This document shows, piece after piece, positions 32,280-41,119 of a DNA stretch of 64,000 bases. A model generated the notes under the pieces. That model was not told the origin of the DNA. It was given only the letters and a program-made list of their open reading frames with translations, and did no database searches. The stretch lies in the NCBI GenBank assembly GCA_002410065.1, contig DHQB01000006.1:62001-126000 (forward strand). Reading direction: 5' to 3'. Position 1 is the stretch's first letter; each line of letters begins with the position of its first letter. The position numbers and the translations under genes were made by a program. Source of the DNA: Bacteroidales bacterium UBA5349. GTDB taxonomy: Bacteria; Bacteroidota; Bacteroidia; Bacteroidales; Tenuifilaceae.

Positions 32280-33007
32280 TTTTTTGTGTATAGCGGAAAA
32301 TCACCATTCATCATCCAAGTATAGTAGCTTGGCTCTTTCTCAAAAATTGCCTCTACCGATTTGCCTTTGTGTTTGCCAAAATTAAACACTTCAACGCCAT
32401 TCTCATCGAAGATAATTCGTCCTGCAAAATCGGCATTTTGAGTGTGGGTGCTAAACTCTGAGAGGAAATTAATATCATTCTCCAGCTCCGGATACCTATC
32501 GAGTTGTGCCTTCAGAACCTCAAAGGTAGCAAGCGTATCTGCTTCTGCAGAATGGGCATCCTTCAAATCCTTGCTACAGTAAAATTTATATGCAGCCTCA
32601 AGTGTACGTTTCTCCATTTTATGAAAAATGGTCTGTACATCAATAAACTTGCGCTTTCGAAAATCAAAATCTACATCAGCCCTTAGAAACTCTTCGGCAA
32701 GCAATGGGAAATCGAACTTATTGGAGTTGAAACCGGCCAAATCGCAACCCTCCATAAATTTTGCCAACGATTTTGCAATCTCCTTAAAGGTGTGTTCATC
32801 CTTAACATCCTCATCAGATATGCCATGAATGGCTGTGGACTCGGCAGAGATTGGAATAGTTGGATTAATTCTAAGTGTTTTGAGTTCACTGTTTCCATTT
32901 GGCATTAGCTTAAGCGCAGCAATCTCAACAATCCTATCGTTTACAACATCAAGACCTGTAGTTTCTAAATCGATGAAAACAAGTGGGTTCTTTATCTTAA
33001 TTTCCAT
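32240..33007 (-). CDS. DnaQ-like 3'-5' exonuclease with DUF3820-type C-terminus
   Basis: A 255-aa DEDD-family exonuclease. Exo I is FIDLETTGLD (Asp 13, Glu 15). Exo II is DLAGFNSNKFDFPLL (about 91-105). Exo III has KDAHSAEADTLAT with the catalytic His/Asp (about 148-160). These make it a proofreading-type nuclease related to the DNA polymerase III epsilon subunit. Residues 195-255 form a separate small module with FNFGKHKGKSVEAIF and YYTWMMNGDFP, resembling DUF3820. Such stand-alone proteins may act in repair rather than proofreading. It lies just downstream of dnaN on the same strand. Confidence 0.88.
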   Translation of the reverse strand: MEIKIKNPLVFIDLETTGLDVVNDRIVEIAALKLMPNGNSELKTLRINPTIPISAESTAIHGISDEDVKDEHTFKEIAKSLAKFMEGCDLAGFNSNKFDFPLLAEEFLRADVDFDFRKRKFIDVQTIFHKMEKRTLEAAYKFYCSKDLKDAHSAEADTLATFEVLKAQLDRYPELENDINFLSEFSTHTQNADFAGRIIFDENGVEVFNFGKHKGKSVEAIFEKEPSYYTWMMNGDFPLYTKNVLTNIYLRLKQK

Positions 33008-33029
33008 AGCTGAAGGAGTTTTATAAAAA

Positions 33030-33075
33030 AATAAACGAAGCCTTTCTACACTTGGTAAGAGGGGCTTCGTTAAAA
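33030..33075 (-). terminator. Terminator after dnaN
   Basis: A 9-bp stem AACGAAGCC/GGCTTCGTT (33034-33042 with 33063-33071), followed by T-rich sequence on the minus strand. Confidence 0.8.
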
Positions 33076-33095
33076 TTTAAGAACAGTAAATTTGG

Positions 33096-34226
33096 TTATG
33101 CTCCAACCATCATTGGCATAAGCAGCATCAGCACATCCTCATTCTCATTCTCATTAATTGCGGGAAAGAGGAGGCCTGCCCTTGAGGGATCGGATAGAGA
33201 CAGTATTATATCGCCTGATGAAATGTTAGCCAATATTTCGATTAGGAAAACAGACTTAAACCCAATTTCCATCTCATCACCCTCGTACTGACATTTTAGC
33301 CTTTCAAAAGCAGAGATAGAGAAATCGAGATCCTGTGCTGATACCTCAATCTGGTTACCGCTAAGCGATATTTTTACTAGATTGCTAGCCTGATTTGTAA
33401 ACGGAGCAACACGTCTTAACGAATTGTAAAAATCGAGCCTATCAATAGTCAATTGGTTTGGGTTATTGGCGGGGATAACCGAACTATAGTTAGGGTAAAC
33501 TCCCTCAACCAAACGACAAACCAAAGTATAGTTTTCAAGCGTAAATAGCGCATTCTTTTCATCAAACTCAACCATCACATCTGATGTTTCCCTAACCAAG
33601 ATATTCTTTAGAAGCGAGGCTGGTTTTTTAGGAAGAATAAACGATTTACTTTGGTCCGATTTAACATCTAACCTTTTATAGCGTACTAGTTTATGAGCAT
33701 CTGAGGCAACAAATGTTAAAGCCTCATCTGATAGTTCGAAAAGAATACCATTCATCACAGGGCGCATCTCATCGTCCGCCGTAGCAAAAATAGTTTTGGT
33801 AATTCCCGAAAGCAATGCATGGGCAGGAAGCCTAACCGAAACCTTCGCTTCGTCTTTAACCACTGCCTTAGCAGGGAAATCCTCAGCAGGCTGACCTACG
33901 ATGTTGAACTCACCAGTATCGGTACTAACCCTAATGGCAAAATTCTGCACATTTATATCGAAGGTAAGAGGTTGCTCAGGAAACTCCTTAAGCGTATCAA
34001 CCAGAATACGATAGGGTATTGCTACCTGACCACCGTTGGTTACATTCTCAAGCCTAATTTTTGTTGTGAGCGTTGTCTCAAGGTCAGAGGCAGTAATCTC
34101 AAGGTCGTTACCATCGAGGTTGAAAAGAAAGTTATCGAGAATTGGTAAAGTATTCTTTGAACTGATTACCCTACTCACCACTGTTAGGTGGCTTAAAAGC
34201 TCGGTACTTGAAACTACAAATTTCAT
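33096..34226 (-). CDS. dnaN: DNA polymerase III sliding clamp (beta subunit)
   Basis: Forms the dimeric ring that tethers DNA polymerase III to DNA. The 376-aa length is standard. It opens MKFVVSSTELLSHL and shows the three repeated clamp domains with PILDNFLFNLDGNDLEI, VMNGILFELSDEAL and the C-terminal acidic stretch. The C-terminus ends in LMLLMPMMVGA, which corresponds to the family's hydrophobic peptide-binding pocket strand (MPMRL in E. coli). dnaN next to gld genes rather than dnaA is a familiar Bacteroidota arrangement. A -7 box (34252-34259) lies just upstream. Confidence 0.96.
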   Translation of the reverse strand: MKFVVSSTELLSHLTVVSRVISSKNTLPILDNFLFNLDGNDLEITASDLETTLTTKIRLENVTNGGQVAIPYRILVDTLKEFPEQPLTFDINVQNFAIRVSTDTGEFNIVGQPAEDFPAKAVVKDEAKVSVRLPAHALLSGITKTIFATADDEMRPVMNGILFELSDEALTFVASDAHKLVRYKRLDVKSDQSKSFILPKKPASLLKNILVRETSDVMVEFDEKNALFTLENYTLVCRLVEGVYPNYSSVIPANNPNQLTIDRLDFYNSLRRVAPFTNQASNLVKISLSGNQIEVSAQDLDFSISAFERLKCQYEGDEMEIGFKSVFLIEILANISSGDIILSLSDPSRAGLLFPAINENENEDVLMLLMPMMVGA

Positions 34227-34251
34227 CCGTATTGATTTTTAGATTATTAAG

Positions 34252-34259
34252 CAAAAGTA
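34252..34259 (-). promoter_or_regulatory. -7 box upstream of dnaN
   Basis: TACTTTTG on the minus strand matches TAnnTTTG, 26 bases from the dnaN start. Confidence 0.5.
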
Positions 34260-34420
34260 ACTCTTATTCTTTATTTAGAAAGATATAAGTTAGCAAATAT
34301 ACAAATTTTGTATTAATACCGCTTGTTAAATATCACCCTTTTAAAACAAGTTCCAATAACGAGTTGCATAAGGGTACTCCATTCAATATTACAATATTTA
34401 CAGCAATTAATCAAAGTGAA

Positions 34421-35410
34421 CTATTCCATTTTCAGCATGAAGTGCGATAGATCCCTAAGTACGGGATAAACATCCATGTATTGGACAACGTAAACCATCC
34501 TTTTGTTTTGATAGGATAGGTAAACATTATTGGGGTCGAATTTTATATTCCGCCCTAATTCATCGGTATAGGGCTCAATGGGTATAGGGAATACGCTGAT
34601 TTTATGCACATCTCCATGGCTACTCATTATACTAAGGATATAATCGGGCTCGCCAAGTATTTCTAGAATATTGTCACTACCCAAAAGTTCTTTATAATCA
34701 ACAGAATAAAGGCTTTGTAAGAAACTTTTAACCTTAAGCGAATCGAAATCTGCAATAAATTTACCATCGTAAATATGGTATAGTCTATAATGGCCTTCAA
34801 TAATATCTATCCTAAATGATTTTTCGATATCACTTGGGAGTTCAACCTCTACCGAAATTATCTCGTGCAATGGGACTAAATCAAGTTGACTGCCTTTCCA
34901 GTAGGGCTCATCTACTCTAAAAAGCGAAACAACGCTGCCATCGAAACCCGGAAGGGTTAGTCTGTAAGCTGTTGTTGCACCACTCATCACCCCAATATCA
35001 CCAAGGTTATAAGCATCTGTTGCAAGAATATTATACTCTTTTACATTCCTTCGCTCCGAGCGAATTGTAATCCGCAATCCATTTACCCTTGCTTGCTGCA
35101 AAAGGCTATCGTTAACGATAAAAGGAATTGGAGCAACTGGAGTTAAGCCTAAAAGAACTCGGTGTAAAGCATCAACTCCCTGGGGATAAGCCTTAAAACT
35201 GTTGTTTACAATCCAATCGTCGCCTTGTTTATTTAGGGTTAGGCTGTCATCTAAGCTACAGATCTGAATAGTTGAAATGGAACTCAAATCCTCAAGTGCA
35301 AATGATTTTTTTGCCAAAAGTCTTTTATGCTCAAAATGATTGTTGAGCAGAATGGCTCCAGCAATGCCTGCCAGCAGAATAAGCCACCAGATTTTTTTAA
35401 ATAATTGCAT
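34421..35410 (-). CDS. DUF4340 domain membrane-anchored protein
   Basis: A 329-aa protein with one N-terminal membrane segment (about 7-22, WWLILLAGIAGAILL) and a long extracytoplasmic part related to DUF4340. Visible features are the ISTIQICSLDDSLTLNKQGDDWIVN strand pair and the AYRLTLPGFDGSVVSLFRVDEPYWKG segment. DUF4340 proteins are often encoded beside GldG-like ABC transporter genes, and here gldG ends 11 bases upstream. It is likely part of the same envelope complex (inference). Function unknown. Confidence 0.8.
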   Translation of the reverse strand: MQLFKKIWWLILLAGIAGAILLNNHFEHKRLLAKKSFALEDLSSISTIQICSLDDSLTLNKQGDDWIVNNSFKAYPQGVDALHRVLLGLTPVAPIPFIVNDSLLQQARVNGLRITIRSERRNVKEYNILATDAYNLGDIGVMSGATTAYRLTLPGFDGSVVSLFRVDEPYWKGSQLDLVPLHEIISVEVELPSDIEKSFRIDIIEGHYRLYHIYDGKFIADFDSLKVKSFLQSLYSVDYKELLGSDNILEILGEPDYILSIMSSHGDVHKISVFPIPIEPYTDELGRNIKFDPNNVYLSYQNKRMVYVVQYMDVYPVLRDLSHFMLKME

Positions 35411-35421
35411 TTTAAAGGTGA

Positions 35422-37128
35422 TTATTTTGCGTATCGGTTTCGCCTAATCAACAACCATATGGCTACTAATACAATTAGAATAAGCGAAGGGATAAGCAAG
35501 TTCAGAATCTGCCATTTAGTACTCTGTTCAAGCACCTTGTGTTTATCGAGTAGCCTTAGCTTAAATTCTCTTGACCTGAGGTTCATCAATCCTGAATCAT
35601 CATTTAGGTAGTTCACCATGTTAACTACAAGTTCTTTATTTCCAAATGTTTGACTTGTATACCTGTCGAACCCAAGCGGGGTGATGTAAGCACCATCTCC
35701 CCTGCGGCTAACCTCATTACGGATAATATCGGCATCGGAAACTATGATCATACGAGTTGGAACACTCTTTTCGCGAAAGCGAAAGGATTTACCATTGTTG
35801 TAAGATGCTAAAGGCCTATTGGTGAATACCGATGGGAACATTCCCTCGAGCAGCACTGCAACGGGCACATTTGACTGTGTAAACTCCCTTTCGAGCGGAC
35901 TCTCCTCAATTTGAGCAAGATTGATAAAAGCGGGTACGTTAACCGTTCGGGTGTAAGGTGAAGTTTTTAAAAGGTACTGCTTATTCACCTCGTAGTTCAT
36001 CCCAACGGTATCAACCGGGCTAACAAACTTTGAGGTAATCAGATTCAGGTTTCGAGTTATGGGGTGACTACTTGGGCTATTTAGCAGAGGATAGTATACC
36101 CAAGGCGTTGGTGCAAATTTCGAATCTTGTCCCTGAAGAGAAACATTAACTGGAATAACCGCACACTGCATATCCTGAATAAGGGTTGGGTTTACCCTTG
36201 CACCATACCTAAAGAGAATATCCTCAAGGTTGTGATCGTTTGGAAATGCAAGAGTTGTTGCACCATTCGATAGGCTGTCGATGCTTACCGTTACCCCATC
36301 CACAAACCAAAGCACCTTGCCCCCACCCATGATGTACTGGTCGAGGACAAGCTTATCACTTTCGGGTACTCGCATAGTTGGACCTGCCATTATCACTACA
36401 GCGTAGGGATCAAGTCCACCAACCTCGCCCCCAAGCATAACCCTGTGCACCTCAAACTGATCAACTAGTTCTTGTGCAATATCACCAGTATCGAATTCAT
36501 TGAGCTGACCGTGCCCATGCACAAAAGCAAGTTTTGGTAACTTATCAGCTTGTGCTTTGAGTATGGCGTTTAGTAGAACATATTCAAACCCTTGTATGGA
36601 GATATTAATATTCTCGTCACCGCTATGGGCAGGGTTATTCTTAAGTAAATTTACAACCAGTTCTTTCCCTTTGCAGCTAATAACTGCCCCTGGAAAAATT
36701 ACCCTTTGAGAAGATCCACCCTTATCATCGCGCTCCTGAACATTTGTAGGCTCAAGGCCTTTGTCGTATAAATCGCGAAGCAAAGCCTCACGCTCAGTCT
36801 TATTGGGTAAAGCTGCTGGATCGATAAACTCAAACTGGAAAAACCTCTGTCCATAAACCTCAAACTCTCCCAGCAACTCCATAAGTTCCCTACGCATATA
36901 CCTAAACCCCAATGGCAAATCGCCGTCGAGATAAACCCTAACATGAACAATATCGTCGAGGTTTGAGAGAATCTCTTTTGTATTCTTATCAAGCGTATAG
37001 CGTTTCTCCGAGGTTAAATCGAAGCGAAGATGGGCAAACGAAGCAATGTAGATAACAAGAATTATTGTTACTATACCCATTGCCAACTCAAGTAAACTTC
37101 TATTTCGTGGTGATGATTTTAAATACAT
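35422..37128 (-). CDS. gldG: Gliding-motility-associated ABC transporter substrate-binding protein GldG
   Basis: A 568-aa protein with an N-terminal membrane helix (about 15-32) and a C-terminal helix (about 540-562) flanking a large periplasmic domain. The FDLTSEKRYTLDKNTKEIL start and the DPYAVVIMAGPTMRVP segment mark the GldG/ABC-2 auxiliary family. With GldF and the ATPase GldA it forms an ABC transporter needed for gliding in Flavobacterium. Homologues exist in non-gliding Bacteroidota, so gliding cannot be inferred. GldA is not in the window. It is in an operon with gldF (23-base gap) and DUF4340. Confidence 0.92.
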   Translation of the reverse strand: MYLKSSPRNRSLLELAMGIVTIILVIYIASFAHLRFDLTSEKRYTLDKNTKEILSNLDDIVHVRVYLDGDLPLGFRYMRRELMELLGEFEVYGQRFFQFEFIDPAALPNKTEREALLRDLYDKGLEPTNVQERDDKGGSSQRVIFPGAVISCKGKELVVNLLKNNPAHSGDENINISIQGFEYVLLNAILKAQADKLPKLAFVHGHGQLNEFDTGDIAQELVDQFEVHRVMLGGEVGGLDPYAVVIMAGPTMRVPESDKLVLDQYIMGGGKVLWFVDGVTVSIDSLSNGATTLAFPNDHNLEDILFRYGARVNPTLIQDMQCAVIPVNVSLQGQDSKFAPTPWVYYPLLNSPSSHPITRNLNLITSKFVSPVDTVGMNYEVNKQYLLKTSPYTRTVNVPAFINLAQIEESPLEREFTQSNVPVAVLLEGMFPSVFTNRPLASYNNGKSFRFREKSVPTRMIIVSDADIIRNEVSRRGDGAYITPLGFDRYTSQTFGNKELVVNMVNYLNDDSGLMNLRSREFKLRLLDKHKVLEQSTKWQILNLLIPSLILIVLVAIWLLIRRNRYAK

Positions 37129-37151
37129 GGCGTTTTATTATTAGAGCAATT

Positions 37152-37883
37152 CTACCACTTGCGACTCTGAATGGCAGTTCGGGTTAGCAGTATAAAAAAT
37201 GTAGCTAATCCAACGAAATAAACCACATCCCGGGTATCGATTACACCCCGGCTCATTGAGCGGTAGTGCTCATTAATACCCATCGAAACAATAATATGCT
37301 CAATCCCTCTGAAGGGATTTAACGATGCAACAGATTCAATCCCCATATAAAATAGGAAACAGAGCACCATACCTAGAACAAACGAAATAACTTGGTTTTG
37401 GCTTAAACTTGATGCAAAAACGCTAATGGCACCATAGCCTGCCGCCAAAAAGAATAGTCCAATAAAAGAGCCCCAAGTACCACCCGTATCGATATTCCCC
37501 ACAGGGCTTCCCAATAAGTAAACTGAAAGGTAAAAGAACAGAGCCGGAATAAGGATTATCAGCACTAATGCTAGAACTGCAAAATACTTCCCTAAAACAA
37601 GTTTTGTATCACTCAGAGGCTTAGTTAATAGTAACTCTATTGTTCCTGTTCTTTTCTCCTCTGAAAAAGCACGCATTGCAATAGCAGGCACAAGGAATAG
37701 AAACACCCATGGTGCTATGATAAAAAGCGTATCAAGATTTGCGTATCCGCTATCGAGCACATTTAATTCACCCGGGAAAACCCAAATGAACAGCCCGTTA
37801 ATCACCAAAAATACAACAGCAGCAATTAGTCCCGAAAGCGAAGAGAAAAAACTATTTAACTCTTTTATTAGTATTGCATACAT
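37152..37883 (-). CDS. gldF: Gliding-motility-associated ABC transporter permease GldF
   Basis: A 243-aa integral membrane protein of the ABC-2 permease type with six hydrophobic segments. The cytoplasmic loop MRAFSEEKRTGTIELLLTKPLSDTKLVLGKY (given here only as its key region, about 68-98) is the permease signature. It pairs with GldG and the ATPase GldA. It heads the gldF-gldG-DUF4340 operon and has a -7 box at 37903-37910. Confidence 0.93.
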   Translation of the reverse strand: MYAILIKELNSFFSSLSGLIAAVVFLVINGLFIWVFPGELNVLDSGYANLDTLFIIAPWVFLFLVPAIAMRAFSEEKRTGTIELLLTKPLSDTKLVLGKYFAVLALVLIILIPALFFYLSVYLLGSPVGNIDTGGTWGSFIGLFFLAAGYGAISVFASSLSQNQVISFVLGMVLCFLFYMGIESVASLNPFRGIEHIIVSMGINEHYRSMSRGVIDTRDVVYFVGLATFFILLTRTAIQSRKW

Positions 37884-38271
37884 TACACCTAGTAGTTTTA
37901 CACAAAAGTAGTGGATTTTACCATATATTTTGCGAATAGCAAGTGTTAAACGATTTTAAAATAGCCTTACCAAAGGAATATCATCCTATCACCAGTCGTT
38001 ATGGAATAAACCAATTGACCTGTTAATATTTTTTATCGTTGCTATCCGGTAAGCAGTATAAATCTAAATATAAACCTTTGAAATAAAGGACATTGTATTC
38101 ATTATTAAGAATTAATAATACTTATAGTGTTTTTTTTATAATTTTGATGAGCTTATTTTGCTCAATTCCTTTTATTTAAATGAAACATCCATTTTAGCAA
38201 CGTTAAAACACAATAGAATGACTATTCATGGGTGTTGAATACACGCATTAAAAAAACAAAAAAATAGACAC
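37884..38271. other. Divergent intergenic region between gldF and dipeptidyl peptidase III
   Basis: About 390 AT-rich bases. On the gldF side, TACTTTTG (minus strand, 37903-37910) fits a -7 box. On the other side I see no clear promoter. No RNA gene, repeat or coding frame is apparent. Confidence 0.45.
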
Positions 38272-40317
38272 ATGAAACAAATTAAACTTATTATGATTTT
38301 ATTGGCAACCAGTAGCTTGTTTAGCTGCAATAACCAGAATAAGGGCATAACCCAAGAGGGCTCGTTTGAATGGCAAATAGATCAATTTGCCGATATCCGC
38401 ATCATGCGATACCAAGTACCCGGCTGGGATGACCTAAGCCTGAACCAGAAAGAGTTAATTTACTACCTTAACCAAGCGGCGCTAAGCGGTAGGGACATTA
38501 TTTTTGATCAGAATTACAAGCATAACCTTGCCGTAAGACGAATTCTTGAAACCATATACCGCGATTACAAAGGAGATAGAAATACACTTGATTGGGAAAA
38601 CTTTACCATTTATCTTAAGCGTGTTTGGTTCTCCAACGGTATTCATCACCATTACTCAGCCGATAAGTTTTTGCCGTCATTTGAACAGCAATACTTTGCA
38701 ACGCTTGTGAATGAAACTCCAACCGAATCTTTTTCAACCGAATTGGGAAGTAAAAATGACATTATTGCCAAGTACAGTCCCATTATCTTCGATCCAAAAA
38801 TCGATTCAAAACGCGTTAGTCAAGAGGCCGACACTGATGTTGTAAAAGCATCTGCAAACAACTACTACGAAGGGGTTACACAAAAAGAGGTCGAAGCCTT
38901 TTACGCAAAAATGGTAAACCCTAAAGATCCTGAACCAATCTCCTACGGTCTTAACTCTAAACTGATAAAGGAAGGGAGCCAAGTAGTTGAAAAAGTATGG
39001 AAAGTTGACGGTATGTATGGAGCCGCCCTTGAAAAAATTACCGATTGGCTTCAGAAAGCCGCCACGGTAGCCGAAAATCAAAAACAGAAACAGATTATTG
39101 AAACGCTAATAGAGTTCTATAGAACTGGCGATTTGAGAAAATTTGATGAGTATAGCATCCTATGGGTAACCGATTTAGAATCGCGTATCGACTTTGTAAA
39201 TGGGTTTATTGAGAACTATGGCGATCCAATGGGATATAAGGCATCGTGGGAATCGATTGTGAACTATACAGATCTTGAGGCAACCAAGCGTACGATAATC
39301 CTAAGCAATAATGCTCAGTGGTTTGAGAACAATTCCCCAGTTGATCCAAATTATAAAAAGGAGACAGTAAAGGGCGTTTCTGCTAAGGTTATTAATGTGG
39401 CAATGCTTGGTGGCGATTGTTACCCCTCAACCCCAATAGGAATTAATTTACCTAACCCCGATTGGATTAGGGCTAAGCACGGATCAAAAAGTGTAACCAT
39501 CGATAACATTACCTATGCATATGATAAAGCATCGGAGGGGAACGGTTTTCTTGAGGAGTTTGCTTGGGATAAATCAGAAGTTGAATTGCATCGTAAGCAT
39601 GGATCACTGGCAGGAAATCTGCACACCGATTTGCATGAGTGTCTAGGTCACGGCAGCGGTAAACTTGCTCCAGGTTTTGTTGGTGATGAGCTTAAACAGT
39701 ATGGTTCTGCCATTGAGGAGAGCCGCGCCGATCTGTTTGCCCTTTACTTTATTCTGGATCCCAAAATGGTGGACCTTGGTATTATGCCTAGCATTGAAGT
39801 GGGAAAAGCAGAGTATAACCAATATATCCGCAATGGATTAATGACACAACTAACCCGCGTTGAACTTGGTAATAAGATAGAGCAAGCCCACATGCGCAAT
39901 AGGCAGCTTATTGCACGTTGGTGCTATGAGCATGGTAAGGACAATAACGTTATTGAAAAAAGAGAGCGCAACGGAAAAACCTATTTTGTTATTACGGATC
40001 ATGCTAAGCTAAGAGAGCTGTTTGGTCAATTGCTCAAGGAGATTCAGCGCATTAAGAGTACTGGCGACTACCTTGGTGCGCAGCAGTTAATTGAAGGGTA
40101 TGCTGTAAAAATTGATTACGATTTGCACAAGGAAGTGCTCGGTCGATTCGAAAAGTTGAATATAGCCCCATATGGTGGTTTTGTAAATCCTGTTTATACC
40201 GCTCTATACGACAATAACGATAACCTAATCGATATTAAAGTTGAATACACCCAGAGCTATGCCGATCAAATGTTAGAGTACTCAAGCAAATACTCTTATC
40301 TTCCAACGTATAACTAG
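38272..40317 (+). CDS. Dipeptidyl peptidase III (M49 family) lipoprotein
   Basis: A zinc peptidase that removes dipeptides from the N-terminus of oligopeptides. The 681-aa protein has a signal with lipobox SLFSC (Cys about 19). The catalytic motif is HECLGH (about 454-459), the six-residue M49 version of the zinc site, and the third ligand lies in EESRADLFALYF (about 482). Bacteroides DPP III is known to be cytosolic or periplasmic; the lipobox here points to an envelope location. It fits with the other peptidases of the window. A terminator follows. Confidence 0.93.
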   Translation: MKQIKLIMILLATSSLFSCNNQNKGITQEGSFEWQIDQFADIRIMRYQVPGWDDLSLNQKELIYYLNQAALSGRDIIFDQNYKHNLAVRRILETIYRDYKGDRNTLDWENFTIYLKRVWFSNGIHHHYSADKFLPSFEQQYFATLVNETPTESFSTELGSKNDIIAKYSPIIFDPKIDSKRVSQEADTDVVKASANNYYEGVTQKEVEAFYAKMVNPKDPEPISYGLNSKLIKEGSQVVEKVWKVDGMYGAALEKITDWLQKAATVAENQKQKQIIETLIEFYRTGDLRKFDEYSILWVTDLESRIDFVNGFIENYGDPMGYKASWESIVNYTDLEATKRTIILSNNAQWFENNSPVDPNYKKETVKGVSAKVINVAMLGGDCYPSTPIGINLPNPDWIRAKHGSKSVTIDNITYAYDKASEGNGFLEEFAWDKSEVELHRKHGSLAGNLHTDLHECLGHGSGKLAPGFVGDELKQYGSAIEESRADLFALYFILDPKMVDLGIMPSIEVGKAEYNQYIRNGLMTQLTRVELGNKIEQAHMRNRQLIARWCYEHGKDNNVIEKRERNGKTYFVITDHAKLRELFGQLLKEIQRIKSTGDYLGAQQLIEGYAVKIDYDLHKEVLGRFEKLNIAPYGGFVNPVYTALYDNNDNLIDIKVEYTQSYADQMLEYSSKYSYLPTYN

Positions 40318-40336
40318 CGTGCAACTGTTCAATAAT

Positions 40337-40384
40337 AAAGGCTGTCTATTAAATGCTAATGCAGATAAGGACAGCCTTTTTAAA
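40337..40384 (+). terminator. Terminator after the dipeptidyl peptidase III gene
   Basis: A 10-bp stem AAAGGCTGTC/GACAGCCTTT (40337-40346 with 40370-40379) ending in TTTT. Confidence 0.85.
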
Positions 40385-40473
40385 AATACTCGAAATGAAA
40401 AAATTCGGATATAAAGGGTTGCTCGGTAAAATCGATTTAACTAAATTAGGGGAAAATTAGGTTGTCAATAGCG

Positions 40474-41004
40474 ATGAAAAAAACTCCTAAAAAAGCTAAT
40501 ATTTATATTGTCGATTATGACCCAACATACACTTCTTCGCTAAAGAAAGCGATTGAAAAACCCCATAAATACAACATACTTACTTTTACTACGGGTGAAA
40601 AGTTTATTGCTCACCTTGCAACACTAAAATTTAAGATAAAAGATATTCACATTGTATTTCTTGGCTACCATTTTTACGGCGAAAAGAACCAAACCTTAAT
40701 GAATGGTATTGAGATACTTGAAGCGGTTAAGGTTATTTCCAAAAACGTTGAAGTTGTTATGCTCTATGCCCAAGACGAATCGAGCTACGGAGCATATGCC
40801 CGAAACAGTGGAGCCTACACCTTTGTACCAAAAACCGATACCATATTCCTACGCATAAACAACATTGTAATGCGAATAATTAGCCAGAAAAAGTTAGAGC
40901 ATAGCCGTCGTTCGTTTATCACCTCAATTAAAATTCTAGCCACCTCCACAGCTCTTGTAATTATCGGTTTTGTAATTTATACCCTTTTTATCAAAATCAG
41001 GTAA
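40474..41004 (+). CDS. Tail-anchored pseudo-receiver protein
   Basis: A 176-aa protein. Residues 10-135 have the fold pattern of a response-regulator receiver domain: IYIVDYDP at strand 1, IHIVFLGYHF at strand 3, VEVVMLYAQDE at strand 4 and AYTFVPKTD with the conserved Lys at strand 5. The phosphate-accepting Asp after strand 3 is replaced by Gly, and the strand-4 Thr by Tyr, so phosphorylation in the usual way is unlikely. A C-terminal membrane helix (about 152-172) anchors it, with the receiver in the cytoplasm. I used ATG 40474 rather than TTG 40462. Its partner is unknown. Confidence 0.75.
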   Translation: MKKTPKKANIYIVDYDPTYTSSLKKAIEKPHKYNILTFTTGEKFIAHLATLKFKIKDIHIVFLGYHFYGEKNQTLMNGIEILEAVKVISKNVEVVMLYAQDESSYGAYARNSGAYTFVPKTDTIFLRINNIVMRIISQKKLEHSRRSFITSIKILATSTALVIIGFVIYTLFIKIR

Positions 41005-41119
41005 TTTTGCCATACCCCATCTAGCCCTAACATGACTATTTGACAGAATACACTGCATGGCATTGCATTTGTAAAAAGTTCCAATGAAAATATTTTGTTT
41101 AACTTAAAAATGCAGAGCA

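Noticed and set aside
35422..37883. Evidence that the organism glides
   Set aside because: GldF and GldG are widespread in non-gliding Bacteroidota; the other essential gld/spr genes are not in the window.
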